Shown piece after piece: positions 1 to 6,084 of a DNA stretch of 14,992 nt (positions are counted from its first letter, which is position 1; every line of letters begins with the position of its first letter). A program made the position numbers and the translations under genes. The notes beneath the pieces were generated by a model. It did no database searches and had not been told where the DNA came from. It saw only the letters and a program-made list of their open reading frames with translations. The stretch comes from Moraxella bovis (GTDB lineage: Bacteria; Pseudomonadota; Gammaproteobacteria; Pseudomonadales; Moraxellaceae). Location: positions 1 to 14,992 of the forward strand of contig NZ_MUXV01000024.1 in the NCBI RefSeq assembly GCF_002014975.1. Reading direction: 5' to 3'.

Positions 1-9
1 GGGGTTTAT

Positions 10-44
10 TTTACAGTTTAGGTTTTGTAAAATTTGTTATGCTA
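10..44 (+). promoter_or_regulatory. putative sigma-70 promoter before yraN
   Basis: TTTACA (10-15) is followed by TGTTAT (35-40), or by the overlapping TATGCT (38-43). The spacer is longer than the ideal 17 bp, so the match is modest. The upstream ATG at 39 lies inside this -10 region, which is one reason to prefer the ATG at 66 as the yraN start. Confidence 0.35.
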
Positions 45-65
45 GCCCATTTGAGTGAGTACGCC

Positions 66-524
66 ATGAGAACTCTTGGAGACCATTATGAACAGCTCGC
101 CCAAGCGTTTTTGAGACAGCAGGGGCTGACCATCATCACGACCAACTACACCGCACATCGCACAGGCGAGATTGACATCATCGCTTATCATGATGAGCCA
201 CGGCAGGCAGGCGGGGTGTGTCCGACGCTTGTGTTTGTGGAAGTCAAAATGCGTAAGATAAGCCCCAATGCTCGCTATGGGCAGGCGATAGAGACGGTAA
301 CACGTGCCAAACAAAACAAAATCATCAAGACGGCTGAGCATTTTTTGGCGTATGGCGATGAGTTTTTGCAAAATCTTGGACTCACTACCAGTCAAAAGCA
401 AGCCTTGGCATATCGATTTGATGTGATTGCCTTTGATGTGCCACCAATAGGGCAGGCAGGACAAAAAAGTAATGAAAGTCAGACAAAAACCCATTGGCTA
501 AGAAACGCCTTTTTGGTAGAATGA
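66..524 (+). CDS. yraN: YraN/UPF0102 family endonuclease-fold protein
   Basis: UPF0102 protein with a restriction-endonuclease-like fold; its role is poorly defined, possibly in DNA repair or recombination. Counting from the chosen ATG at 66 (152 aa), the signatures are an N-terminal helix (RTLGDHYEQLAQAFL), GEIDIIA with the conserved Asp near residue 37, FVEVKMR with the Glu-x-Lys pair near 59-61, and RFDVIAFD near 117-124. Asp plus Glu-x-Lys is the metal-binding core of this nuclease fold. An in-frame ATG at 39 would add nine residues, but it overlaps a putative -10 box and lacks family similarity. The BON lipoprotein gene starts 28 bp downstream. In E. coli yraN also lies just before dolP (yraP), but with diaA between them; diaA is absent here. 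Family assignment is firm; function is inferred only from the fold. Confidence 0.9.
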   Translation: MRTLGDHYEQLAQAFLRQQGLTIITTNYTAHRTGEIDIIAYHDEPRQAGGVCPTLVFVEVKMRKISPNARYGQAIETVTRAKQNKIIKTAEHFLAYGDEFLQNLGLTTSQKQALAYRFDVIAFDVPPIGQAGQKSNESQTKTHWLRNAFLVE

Positions 525-552
525 GAGCCAAACCGATTATTAGGAAGCATCC

Positions 553-1548
553 ATGTCGTCTTTACCATCTATTAAAGTGCTTGTGGGCGTGATTGCCACC
601 GCCATGCTCATGACCGCCTGTGCCACCCAAAACGCCAATACCAGCACCAACGCCAGCACAGGCTATTATGGCGTGCCTGCCATGTACCGCACCATCCCCG
701 AGCGTATCAGCGATGAAGCCATCGAACGCACCAGTTATAAGAATCTGACCAACATTAGGGATGTGAGTGAGAATAATGTACGCATTGCCATTGACAGTTT
801 TCGCCGTGAAGTACTGCTGACAGGCGAAGTACCAAGCCAGCAGGTCAAGGCAGACGTGGCGAATATGGTGGCGTCGATTAATGATGTCAAGCAAGTGTAT
901 GACAATCTAACCGTAACCAATACGCCCAAGGCTCAAAGCCACACCCTGCACGAAAACTACCTAAAATCAAAAATCATCGCCAAAATCGTGAGTGCAGGCG
1001 GTATCAGGTCGTCGCAGTACAAACTGGTGGTGCGAGACAACATGGCGTATGTGGTCGGATTTTTGACCGCTCAGCAAGAGCAGACGATTGTTAATATTAT
1101 CTCATCGGTGCAGGACATAGAAGGGGTGCGAATGCTTGGCACACGCATAGATGGCGATACATCAGCTCTGCTTGCTTTGACAGGCGAGAATGTCGCCATT
1201 GATGACAATCCCAACGCGGGGGGCATGGTCTATGGTGGCAATGCAGTTGTTAATACACCTGCTAGTCCTGTTTATCCGAACGTGCCTACTAACTCTGTGT
1301 CAACCACGAGCTATCCGCAGAGCATGTACCCCAACACGCAAATTGCACCGACTGTGCCAACTCAGCCAAATACGGGTTATGCACCTGTCAATAATTATCC
1401 CATTAATACCCCTGTAAATAACTATCCTGCAAATAATTACCCTGTGAATAATCACGGCACACAAAATCGTGATATTCCTGTGATCAGAATGGAAGGTAAC
1501 CCAACATCAAGCTATGTGAATCTGTATAACAATACCAGCAAGCCCTAA
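553..1548 (+). CDS. dolP: dual BON-domain outer membrane lipoprotein, DolP/YraP-like, with low-complexity tail
   Basis: A 331 aa lipoprotein. The N-terminal hydrophobic stretch (residues 8-20) ends in a lipobox MTAC with Cys23. Ala follows the Cys rather than Asp, so outer membrane sorting is likely. Two BON domains follow, at about 52-123 and 135-200, each with the helix-strand-strand pattern and the conserved Gly (LLTGEVP, YVVGFLT). BON proteins of this type (DolP) bind anionic phospholipid and support outer membrane integrity and BAM function. E. coli DolP is 191 aa. Here about 130 extra residues (205-331) form a Pro/Asn/Tyr/Thr-rich, probably disordered tail with NNYP repeats near 280-300. 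The RBS AGGA lies just before the ATG. Position after yraN supports orthology; the tail is the unusual part. Confidence 0.87.
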   Translation: MSSLPSIKVLVGVIATAMLMTACATQNANTSTNASTGYYGVPAMYRTIPERISDEAIERTSYKNLTNIRDVSENNVRIAIDSFRREVLLTGEVPSQQVKADVANMVASINDVKQVYDNLTVTNTPKAQSHTLHENYLKSKIIAKIVSAGGIRSSQYKLVVRDNMAYVVGFLTAQQEQTIVNIISSVQDIEGVRMLGTRIDGDTSALLALTGENVAIDDNPNAGGMVYGGNAVVNTPASPVYPNVPTNSVSTTSYPQSMYPNTQIAPTVPTQPNTGYAPVNNYPINTPVNNYPANNYPVNNHGTQNRDIPVIRMEGNPTSSYVNLYNNTSKP

Positions 1549-1577
1549 CCAACAAATTTTAACAATGTGGTTAGGGC
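1542..1577 (+). terminator. stem-loop over the dolP stop codon
   Basis: GCCCTAACCA (1542-1551) and TGGTTAGGGC (1568-1577) form a perfect 10 bp stem with a 16 nt loop. The stop codon TAA lies in the left arm. No T-tract follows, so it is not a classical intrinsic terminator. It may stabilise the 3' end. The right arm also overlaps the left end of the MITE-like element. Confidence 0.4.
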
Positions 1578-1775
1578 GTGCCGAATATTTATAACACAAT
1601 TTAAACTTTAAAAAATTGTAAAATAAAAAGATATTTTGCATGAAAAATGGCTAAATCTTGTTTTTCTGCGTCAAAAACTGGTCTGATAAAATGACTATAG
1701 CCTCAAGTTTTTTCCTTGAAAAACGGGCGATTTTTCTCATTTTTCATTGCAAATATAAATATTCAACACGCCCTA
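1572..1775. mobile_element. MITE-like element, ~204 bp, 22 bp imperfect terminal inverted repeats
   Basis: The left end (1572-1593) and the right end (1754-1775) are reverse complements at 20 of 22 positions: TAGGGCGTG, two mismatched bases, then GAATATTTATA. The outermost TA at each side could be a TA target-site duplication, leaving a 200 bp element. Inside, the similarity between the arms continues imperfectly: TTTTGCATGAAAAATGG at 1634-1650 pairs with the complement of the stretch near 1738-1755, and runs of GTTTTTC and AAAAACT follow on both arms. The left arm carries about 38 extra AT-rich bases (1594-1631), themselves with a small ACAATTT/AAATTGT repeat. No coding potential is seen. 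IS630 or IS5-like ends are possible from the TA, but the parent transposase cannot be named from this window. Confidence 0.6.
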
Positions 1776-1779
1776 CTGT

Positions 1780-1821
1780 AAAAGCGGGAAATTTGATATA
1801 ATAACCCGTTTTTACTTTTTT
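1780..1821 (+). terminator. intrinsic terminator, likely for the dolP transcript
   Basis: AAAAGCGGG (1780-1788) pairs with CCCGTTTTT (1805-1813) as a 9 bp stem with one G-U. The 16 nt loop is followed by a T-rich run (ACTTTTTT). It begins a few bases outside the right edge of the MITE-like element, so the element may have inserted between dolP and its original terminator. Confidence 0.55.
1794..1802 (+). promoter_or_regulatory. extended -10 promoter for ibaG-murA
   Basis: TGATATAAT is an extended -10 (TGn plus perfect TATAAT at 1797-1802). The -35 region (around 1774-1779) is poor, as expected for extended -10 promoters. It lies in the loop of the stem-loop at 1780-1813 and gives a leader of about 65 nt before ibaG. 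Confidence 0.55.
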
Positions 1822-1840
1822 ATCGGTAACATGATTTGAT

Positions 1841-1855
1841 GGCGATAATATCGCC
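1841..1855 (+). promoter_or_regulatory. hairpin in ibaG leader
   Basis: GGCGAT and ATCGCC form a perfect 6 bp stem with a 3 nt loop, ending 20 nt before the ibaG start. No T-tract follows. It could influence translation initiation, since no strong Shine-Dalgarno is visible (only GAG before a T-run). Confidence 0.35.
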
Positions 1856-1875
1856 CAAAATATAGAGATTTTTTT

Positions 1876-2118
1876 ATGAATGCAGATGACCTGATCGCCT
1901 TATTACGCCCCCATTTTCCAAGTGCTGAGATTCAAGCGGTCAATCAAGGCAATAAATTTGAAGTGCTTATCGTGGATGACAGCTTTGACGGTAAACGTCT
2001 GGTGCAACGCCAACAGGTGGTATACGCGATTGCCAATCCGCACATCCAAAGCGGAGCGATGCACGCCTTGACCATTCATGCCTTGACACCTGCCGAATAC
2101 GAAGCCAAAAAGAGATAA
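1876..2118 (+). CDS. ibaG: BolA-family protein IbaG (YrbA)
   Basis: An 80 aa BolA-family protein. IbaG/BolA proteins pair with monothiol glutaredoxins around a [2Fe-2S] cluster and are linked to iron-sulfur handling and acid stress. Visible features are the [15 protein letters not shown] segment (residues ~37-51) and the conserved C-terminal motif [14 protein letters not shown] (~62-75), whose histidines include the invariant BolA cluster-ligand position. Length matches the usual 80-90 aa. It sits 2 bp before murA, the same ibaG-murA order as in E. coli, where toluene-tolerance/phospholipid transport genes (mla) often precede it; those are not present here. The likely promoter is the extended -10 at 1794-1802. 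Confidence 0.92.
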   Translation: MNADDLIALLRPHFPSAEIQAVNQGNKFEVLIVDDSFDGKRLVQRQQVVYAIANPHIQSGAMHALTIHALTPAEYEAKKR

Positions 2119-2120
2119 TC

Positions 2121-3383
2121 ATGGACAAGTTTAAAATCATCGGTAAAACCCGTATCGCAGGCGAAGTTGCCATTTCTGGCTCAAAAAACGCTGCCCTGCC
2201 TTTATTGGCAGGTATGCTACTGCCCAATGACGAGACGGTGCTACACAACGTCCCCACCCTAAAAGACACCGACACACTCATCAAGCTCATCGCTGGCATG
2301 GGTGTTGCCATCAAAAAAGAAGGCAACACCGTCATCACAGACGCTCGCCACGTTGCCAACTATTATGCTCCGTATGAGCTGGTGCGTACCATGCGTGCAT
2401 CTATCTTGGTGCTTGGGGCGTTGCTTGGGCGATTTGGTGAAGCCGAAGTCTCCTTACCAGGGGGCTGTTCTATCGGTTCACGCCCTGTTGATCAGCACCT
2501 AAAAGCCTTTGAAGCCATGGGAGCGAACATTAGTGTAGAAAATGGCTATGTCAAAGCAAAAGCCCCTGCTGGCGGACGTCTGATAGGTTGTGATTTTACC
2601 TTTGACATGATAACCGTTGGCGGTACAGAGAATGTCATCATGGCAGCGTCTCTGGCTTGTGGTACAACTCGCCTTGAAAACTGTGCCTGTGAGCCAGAAG
2701 TGGTGGATTTGGCAAATATGCTTGTCGCCATGGGGGCAAAGATTGACGGCATTGGTACGCCGACCATGATTATTGAAGGTGTGGAGAGCTTGCACGGTTG
2801 TGAATACAGCGTGATTGCCGACCGCATTGAGACGGGTTCATATCTGGCTGGGGCTTTGATGAGTGAAGGCGATGTCTTGACCACCAACACATCGGCTGAG
2901 CTTTTGCACCCTGTCCTAAAGAAATTTGAAGCCATGGGGGCAACCATTACCACAGGTGATGACTGGATTCGTGCTGTGATGACAGGCAGACCCAAGGCGG
3001 TGGACATTCGCACCCAAGTCCACCCCGGTTTTCCCACCGACATGCAAGCCCAGCTCATGGCAGTGTGCTGTTTGGCGGACGGCACGAGTACCATTATTGA
3101 AAACATCTTTGAAAACCGCTTTATGCACGTCCCTGAGCTAAACCGCATGGGGGCAAATATCCGCATTGACGGACATACCGCCATTGTTACGGGCGTGGAT
3201 AGCTTTATGCCTGCTCCTGTTATGGCAACCGATTTGCGTGCGTCCATGTCGCTTGTCATGGCGGCGGCGTGTGCCGATGGCGAGAGTATCATCGACCGCA
3301 TTTATCACATTGATAGAGGTTATGATAATGTGGAGAGCAAACTTAAATCGCTTGGGGTCAATATTGAGCGGATTAAGGGTTAA
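2121..3383 (+). CDS. murA: UDP-N-acetylglucosamine 1-carboxyvinyltransferase
   Basis: MurA catalyses the first committed step of peptidoglycan synthesis: transfer of enolpyruvate from PEP to UDP-GlcNAc in the cytoplasm. The 420 aa product matches the family's length. Landmarks are SGSKNAALP with Lys22-Asn23, the active-site loop [10 protein letters not shown] with Cys116 (Cys115 in E. coli) and Arg121, [11 protein letters not shown] with the catalytic Asp307 (Asp305 in E. coli), and DLRAS with Arg373. The intact cysteine means the enzyme should have the usual fosfomycin target; Cys-to-Asp variants are resistant. The gene follows ibaG by 2 bp, with AGAGATAATC at the ibaG end serving as RBS, so the two are surely cotranscribed. 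The bidirectional terminator at 3528-3566 lies downstream. Confidence 0.97.
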   Translation: MDKFKIIGKTRIAGEVAISGSKNAALPLLAGMLLPNDETVLHNVPTLKDTDTLIKLIAGMGVAIKKEGNTVITDARHVANYYAPYELVRTMRASILVLGALLGRFGEAEVSLPGGCSIGSRPVDQHLKAFEAMGANISVENGYVKAKAPAGGRLIGCDFTFDMITVGGTENVIMAASLACGTTRLENCACEPEVVDLANMLVAMGAKIDGIGTPTMIIEGVESLHGCEYSVIADRIETGSYLAGALMSEGDVLTTNTSAELLHPVLKKFEAMGATITTGDDWIRAVMTGRPKAVDIRTQVHPGFPTDMQAQLMAVCCLADGTSTIIENIFENRFMHVPELNRMGANIRIDGHTAIVTGVDSFMPAPVMATDLRASMSLVMAAACADGESIIDRIYHIDRGYDNVESKLKSLGVNIERIKG

Positions 3384-3461
3384 AAACTGTAATTACTAAC
3401 AACTTCATTCTCAACTTAAAATAGCAACTTTTTGATTCCCCAGTAATTATTTTTTATTTAT

Positions 3462-3484
3462 AGGGGTGAATTACATTCGCCCTT
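3462..3484. repeat. REP-like hairpin GGGYGAAT-TAC-ATTCGCCC
   Basis: AGGGGTGAAT (3462-3471) and ATTCGCCCTT (3475-3484) pair over 10 positions, two of them G-U, around a 3 nt loop. There is no T-tract after it on either strand, so it is not a typical terminator. The rest of 3384-3527 is AT-rich and shows no gene. Confidence 0.4.
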
Positions 3485-3527
3485 GATACATCAATCACTT
3501 ATACAAAATTGAGAGTGGCGTAATAAT

Positions 3528-3566
3528 AAAATAAAAGGGCGGTCTTGATGATTGCCCTTTTATTTT
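3528..3566. terminator. bidirectional intrinsic terminator between murA and dus
   Basis: AAAATAAAAGGGC (3528-3540) and GCCCTTTTATTTT (3554-3566) form a perfect 13 bp stem with a 13 nt loop. T-rich arms serve both strands. It lies 11 bp from the dus stop and about 145 bp from the murA stop. Confidence 0.85.
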
Positions 3567-3577
3567 GGGTTTGTCAG

Positions 3578-4552
3578 CTAAGCAGGCGCCGACTGCGATA
3601 AGTGCGAGATAATCTGTGCCTTGTCCTTTTCTTTTTTGACAATATCCCACAGTTTATCTGCTTCATCATAGCCTTTGGTAAGCATACCGAGCCATTGTTT
3701 ATAGCGACCGATGAGTCCGCTTTGGTTGTCGGTGGTGTCATTCAAAAAAGCGATTTGGTGGGGGATTAGCTCCGCCCATGTCAAGGTTTTGTCTGTATTT
3801 TCAATACTCGCCACAAGGTCTGGGCGAGTGACTGCCCCACGCCCTAGCATAAGATGTGGCGTGTTCGCCTGACGGATGCAGTCGTGGGCGTGAGTCGCAT
3901 TCCAAATCTCGCCATTGGCAATAATGGGCAAACCAAGCTCGGTAAAAGGGGCGATTTTGTCCCAATAGGCAGGGGGCTTGTAGCCTTGTACTTTGGTGCG
4001 GGCGTGAATGGTAAGCCAGCTTGTATTCGCCTGTTTGACCGCTTGCCCGATGTCGCTCATTTTGCCCATATCGGTATAGCCTAGGCGGATTTTTGCCGAT
4101 ACAGGAATATGAGCGGGGACAGCCCCACGCACGGCAGAGATGATGGCGTACAGCGTATCAGGTTCATCAAGCAGTACCGAACCACCTTTGTGGTTATTGA
4201 CCGTTTTGGCAGGGCAACCAAAATTTAAATCTATCGCACACGCCCCAAGCGACACCGCTGTAACGGCACTTTGGCTCATGGTGTCAGGGTTGTTGCCCAG
4301 TAGCTGAACATGAATGGGCGTGCCACTTGCTGTCTTACCGTCCGTGAGTAGCTCTGGCACATATTTATAGAACACATGGGCAGGCAAGGGATAATGCGTG
4401 ACACGAATAAACTCACTCACTGACCAATCATAAGGGCGACCCAAATCATGAGCAATCTGTGTCAAGATCTGTCTCATGAGTGGGTCGGTCAAGCCCTCCA
4501 TCGGGGCGAGCAGACGGACAGGGTGGGCGAACAAATGGGCAAAAACACTCAT
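3578..4552 (-). CDS. dusC: tRNA-dihydrouridine synthase, DusC type
   Basis: An FMN-dependent enzyme that reduces a specific uridine in the tRNA D-loop (U16 for E. coli DusC). The 324 aa sequence has the TIM-barrel start LLAPMEGLTDP (residues 14-24), SEFIRV (46-51), GTPIHVQLLG (77-86), the active-site motif LNFGCPAKTVN with catalytic Cys113, the HARTKVQGY motif and the FMN-binding segments IIANGEIW and LMLGRGAV. The C-terminal segment YKQWLGMLTKGYDEA matches the DusC helical domain better than DusA or DusB; I judge this by memory of E. coli DusC. The start codon overlaps the pth stop as ATGA (4549-4552), so translation is probably coupled to pth. The 12 residues before LLAPMEG are slightly longer than in E. 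coli. Confidence 0.9.
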   Translation of the reverse strand: MSVFAHLFAHPVRLLAPMEGLTDPLMRQILTQIAHDLGRPYDWSVSEFIRVTHYPLPAHVFYKYVPELLTDGKTASGTPIHVQLLGNNPDTMSQSAVTAVSLGACAIDLNFGCPAKTVNNHKGGSVLLDEPDTLYAIISAVRGAVPAHIPVSAKIRLGYTDMGKMSDIGQAVKQANTSWLTIHARTKVQGYKPPAYWDKIAPFTELGLPIIANGEIWNATHAHDCIRQANTPHLMLGRGAVTRPDLVASIENTDKTLTWAELIPHQIAFLNDTTDNQSGLIGRYKQWLGMLTKGYDEADKLWDIVKKEKDKAQIISHLSQSAPA

Positions 4553-5124
4553 GTTGGCTTAAACCCATTGGCAAGACTGATGGCTTTTTGTTCATCGCCT
4601 TTGATGAGTAGCTCTAAGGCGTCAATGCCACACTCTATCGCCTTATCTATACTAATGCGGTCATCGGACGTGGGTTTTGACAGTACCCAACCGCTGACCT
4701 GTGATGAGTGAGCAGGTCTGCCAATGCCGACACGCAGTCGCCAAAAGTCCGCTCCGATGTGGGGGGCGATGTCCTTTAAGCCGTTGTGTCCGCCATGCCC
4801 CCCGCCCTTTTTTAGGCGTAGGCTACCTGCCGAGATGTCAAGCTCATCATGAGCGATGAGTATCTCATGGGGGGCGATGTTATAGAATTTGGCAAGGGGG
4901 GCGACCGCCAGTCCTGAGCGGTTCATGAATGTATCAGGGGTCAGTAGGCGGACATCTTGTCCGTGTATCGTGCCACGCCCGACACTGCCATGGAATTTTT
5001 TGTCATGGGTGAGCGTGATGCCAAATTTGTCGCACAAAGCGTCCACGAACCAAAAGCCTGCGTTATGGCGAGTGTCTTTGTATTCTGCACCGACATTGCC
5101 CAGACCGACGATGAGTTTTATCAT
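4549..5124 (-). CDS. pth: peptidyl-tRNA hydrolase
   Basis: Pth hydrolyses the ester bond of peptidyl-tRNAs released from stalled ribosomes, recycling tRNA; it is essential in most bacteria. The 191 aa product has the family's catalytic and binding residues at canonical numbers: Asn10 (IVGLGNVG), His20 (TRHNAG), Asn68 (TFMNRSG), Asp93 (AHDELDISAG) and Asn114 (GGHNGLKD). The usual GNPG turn reads GNVG here, a mild substitution. The RBS is GGGG before the ATG. The gene follows rplY, its common partner, but with 72 bp and an intrinsic terminator between them, and it overlaps dus by 4 bp at its end. Confidence 0.96.
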   Translation of the reverse strand: MIKLIVGLGNVGAEYKDTRHNAGFWFVDALCDKFGITLTHDKKFHGSVGRGTIHGQDVRLLTPDTFMNRSGLAVAPLAKFYNIAPHEILIAHDELDISAGSLRLKKGGGHGGHNGLKDIAPHIGADFWRLRVGIGRPAHSSQVSGWVLSKPTSDDRISIDKAIECGIDALELLIKGDEQKAISLANGFKPT

Positions 5125-5152
5125 GATTGCCCCATAGATGATGAAATAAACA

Positions 5153-5181
5153 AAAAGCCAATAGATGACCCATTGGCTTTT
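5153..5181 (-). terminator. terminator/attenuator between rplY and pth
   Basis: AAAAGCCAAT (5153-5162) and ATTGGCTTTT (5172-5181) form a perfect 10 bp stem with a 9 nt loop. On the minus strand the stem is followed by a T-rich run (TTTTTGTTTATTT). It lies directly after the rplY stop, so either read-through or an unseen promoter must feed pth-dus. Confidence 0.75.
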
Positions 5182-5196
5182 GTTGAGAGTGACGAC

Positions 5197-5811
5197 TTAT
5201 TCAGCGTCTGTGCTCTCTTCGTTGGTTTCGCTGTCAGCAGAAACAGTTGGTGCTTGTACGCTAACCACAACACGGTCGGTGGCGTTGCTGTCAAGCTCAA
5301 TGATGGTAATGCCATCGGCAAGTTTGATGTCAGAGAAGCGTAGTAGGTCGCCGATTTCTAGGTCGGTCACGTCCACTTCGATAGCTTCTGGCAGTTGGCG
5401 TGGCAAGCAGTTGATGTGTAGCTCGGTCACGTTGGTTTGTAGGATACCACCTGCTTTAATGCCTTTGGCAGTACCAGTGAAGTGTACAGGCACGGTAAAG
5501 TGCATGGTTTGACCACGAACAACACGTTGGAAGTCTACGTGAAGTGGTGTGCCTTTTGAAGGGTGGCGTTGTAGAGCCTTAATGATGACTTCTTGGTCAT
5601 TACCATCAATGGCAAGTGTGGTCACGCTTGAAAAGAAGCTCTCGTCTTGTAGGGCTTTCACCAGTTCGTTTAGCTTAACGCTCACAGATAGTGGCTTAGC
5701 ATCACCGCCATAAACGATGGCAGGGATAAGATTGGCTTTACGCAGGCGGCGGCTCGAACCTTTGCCCTGCTCGTCGGCAGCACGTGCTACCGTAGTTAGA
5801 GTATAGCTCAT
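5197..5811 (-). CDS. rplY: 50S ribosomal protein L25, CTC/TL5 long form
   Basis: L25 binds 5S rRNA in the 50S subunit. This 204 aa protein is the long CTC/TL5 type. An N-terminal L25 domain spans about residues 4-93, with RRLRKANLIPAIVYGG, LQRHPSKGTPLHVDFQRV and the 5S-binding strands. A beta-rich C-terminal CTC domain (about 100-190) follows, then a short acidic Ser/Glu tail. E. coli has only the N-terminal domain (94 aa); the long form is common in Moraxellaceae and Pseudomonas. The RBS is AGGAAA. A near-consensus promoter lies 90-120 bp upstream, and the leader contains a hairpin (5842-5866). Prs, which often precedes rplY, is not here; putP is divergent instead. Confidence 0.95.
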   Translation of the reverse strand: MSYTLTTVARAADEQGKGSSRRLRKANLIPAIVYGGDAKPLSVSVKLNELVKALQDESFFSSVTTLAIDGNDQEVIIKALQRHPSKGTPLHVDFQRVVRGQTMHFTVPVHFTGTAKGIKAGGILQTNVTELHINCLPRQLPEAIEVDVTDLEIGDLLRFSDIKLADGITIIELDSNATDRVVVSVQAPTVSADSETNEESTDAE

Positions 5812-5841
5812 AAGGATTTCCTATATTAAAAGGCTACAAAA

Positions 5842-5866
5842 ATGATGATTTTCGACCAATCATCAT
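5842..5866 (-). promoter_or_regulatory. hairpin with U-tract in rplY leader
   Basis: ATGATGATT (5842-5850) and AATCATCAT (5858-5866) form a perfect 9 bp stem with a 7 nt loop. On the minus strand it is followed by TTTTTGT, about 30 nt before the rplY start. It could be a weak attenuator or an L25 autoregulatory site. The L25 binding idea is inference from the known autoregulation of E. coli rplY. Confidence 0.4.
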
Positions 5867-5883
5867 ACAAAAGTGCAAAAGAA

Positions 5884-6025
5884 TTTGCAAAATGGCGAAC
5901 TATTATAAGCCAGTTTGGGCGATGTGGCAAGTGGTTTTTGCAAATCAGCCAAACCATTTGCTAATACCTGATAATTTTTATAAAAATAACAAGTGTTTAA
6001 ATAAGGTGCACCCCATTTGCAAATG
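5884..6025. repeat. four TTTGCWAAT-type motifs in the rplY-putP spacer
   Basis: TTTGCAAAAT (5884-5893), TTTGCAAAT (5937-5945), TTTGCTAAT (5957-5965) and TTTGCAAAT (6016-6024). The last is the core of the 12 bp palindrome CATTTGCAAATG (6014-6025) and overlaps the putP -35. They may be operator sites; no regulator is identifiable here. Confidence 0.4.
5902..5930 (-). promoter_or_regulatory. sigma-70 promoter for rplY
   Basis: On the minus strand, TTGCCA (5930-5925, 5 of 6) and a perfect TATAAT (5907-5902) are separated by 17 bp. This is a strong match and places the transcript start near 5895, giving a leader of about 84 nt. Confidence 0.75.
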
Positions 6026-6044
6026 AATTTAATTTTGTTATAAT
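6016..6044 (+). promoter_or_regulatory. sigma-70 promoter for putP
   Basis: TTTGCA (6016-6021), a 17 bp spacer, and an extended -10 TGTTATAAT (6036-6044) with a perfect TATAAT at 6039-6044. The leader to the putP ATG is about 35 nt. Confidence 0.7.
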
Positions 6045-6084
6045 CGCTTGTTACTTTTTTGTTAAACAATGTAAGGAGTGTGTC

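Noticed and set aside
39..65. Upstream ATG for yraN at 39, giving a 161 aa product
   Set aside because: The extra nine residues lack family similarity and the codon overlaps a candidate -10 box; ATG at 66 starts the conserved region.
2546..3301. 251-codon open frame on the minus strand opposite murA
   Set aside because: It is fully antisense to the well-conserved murA and its translation resembles no family; long antisense frames are common here.
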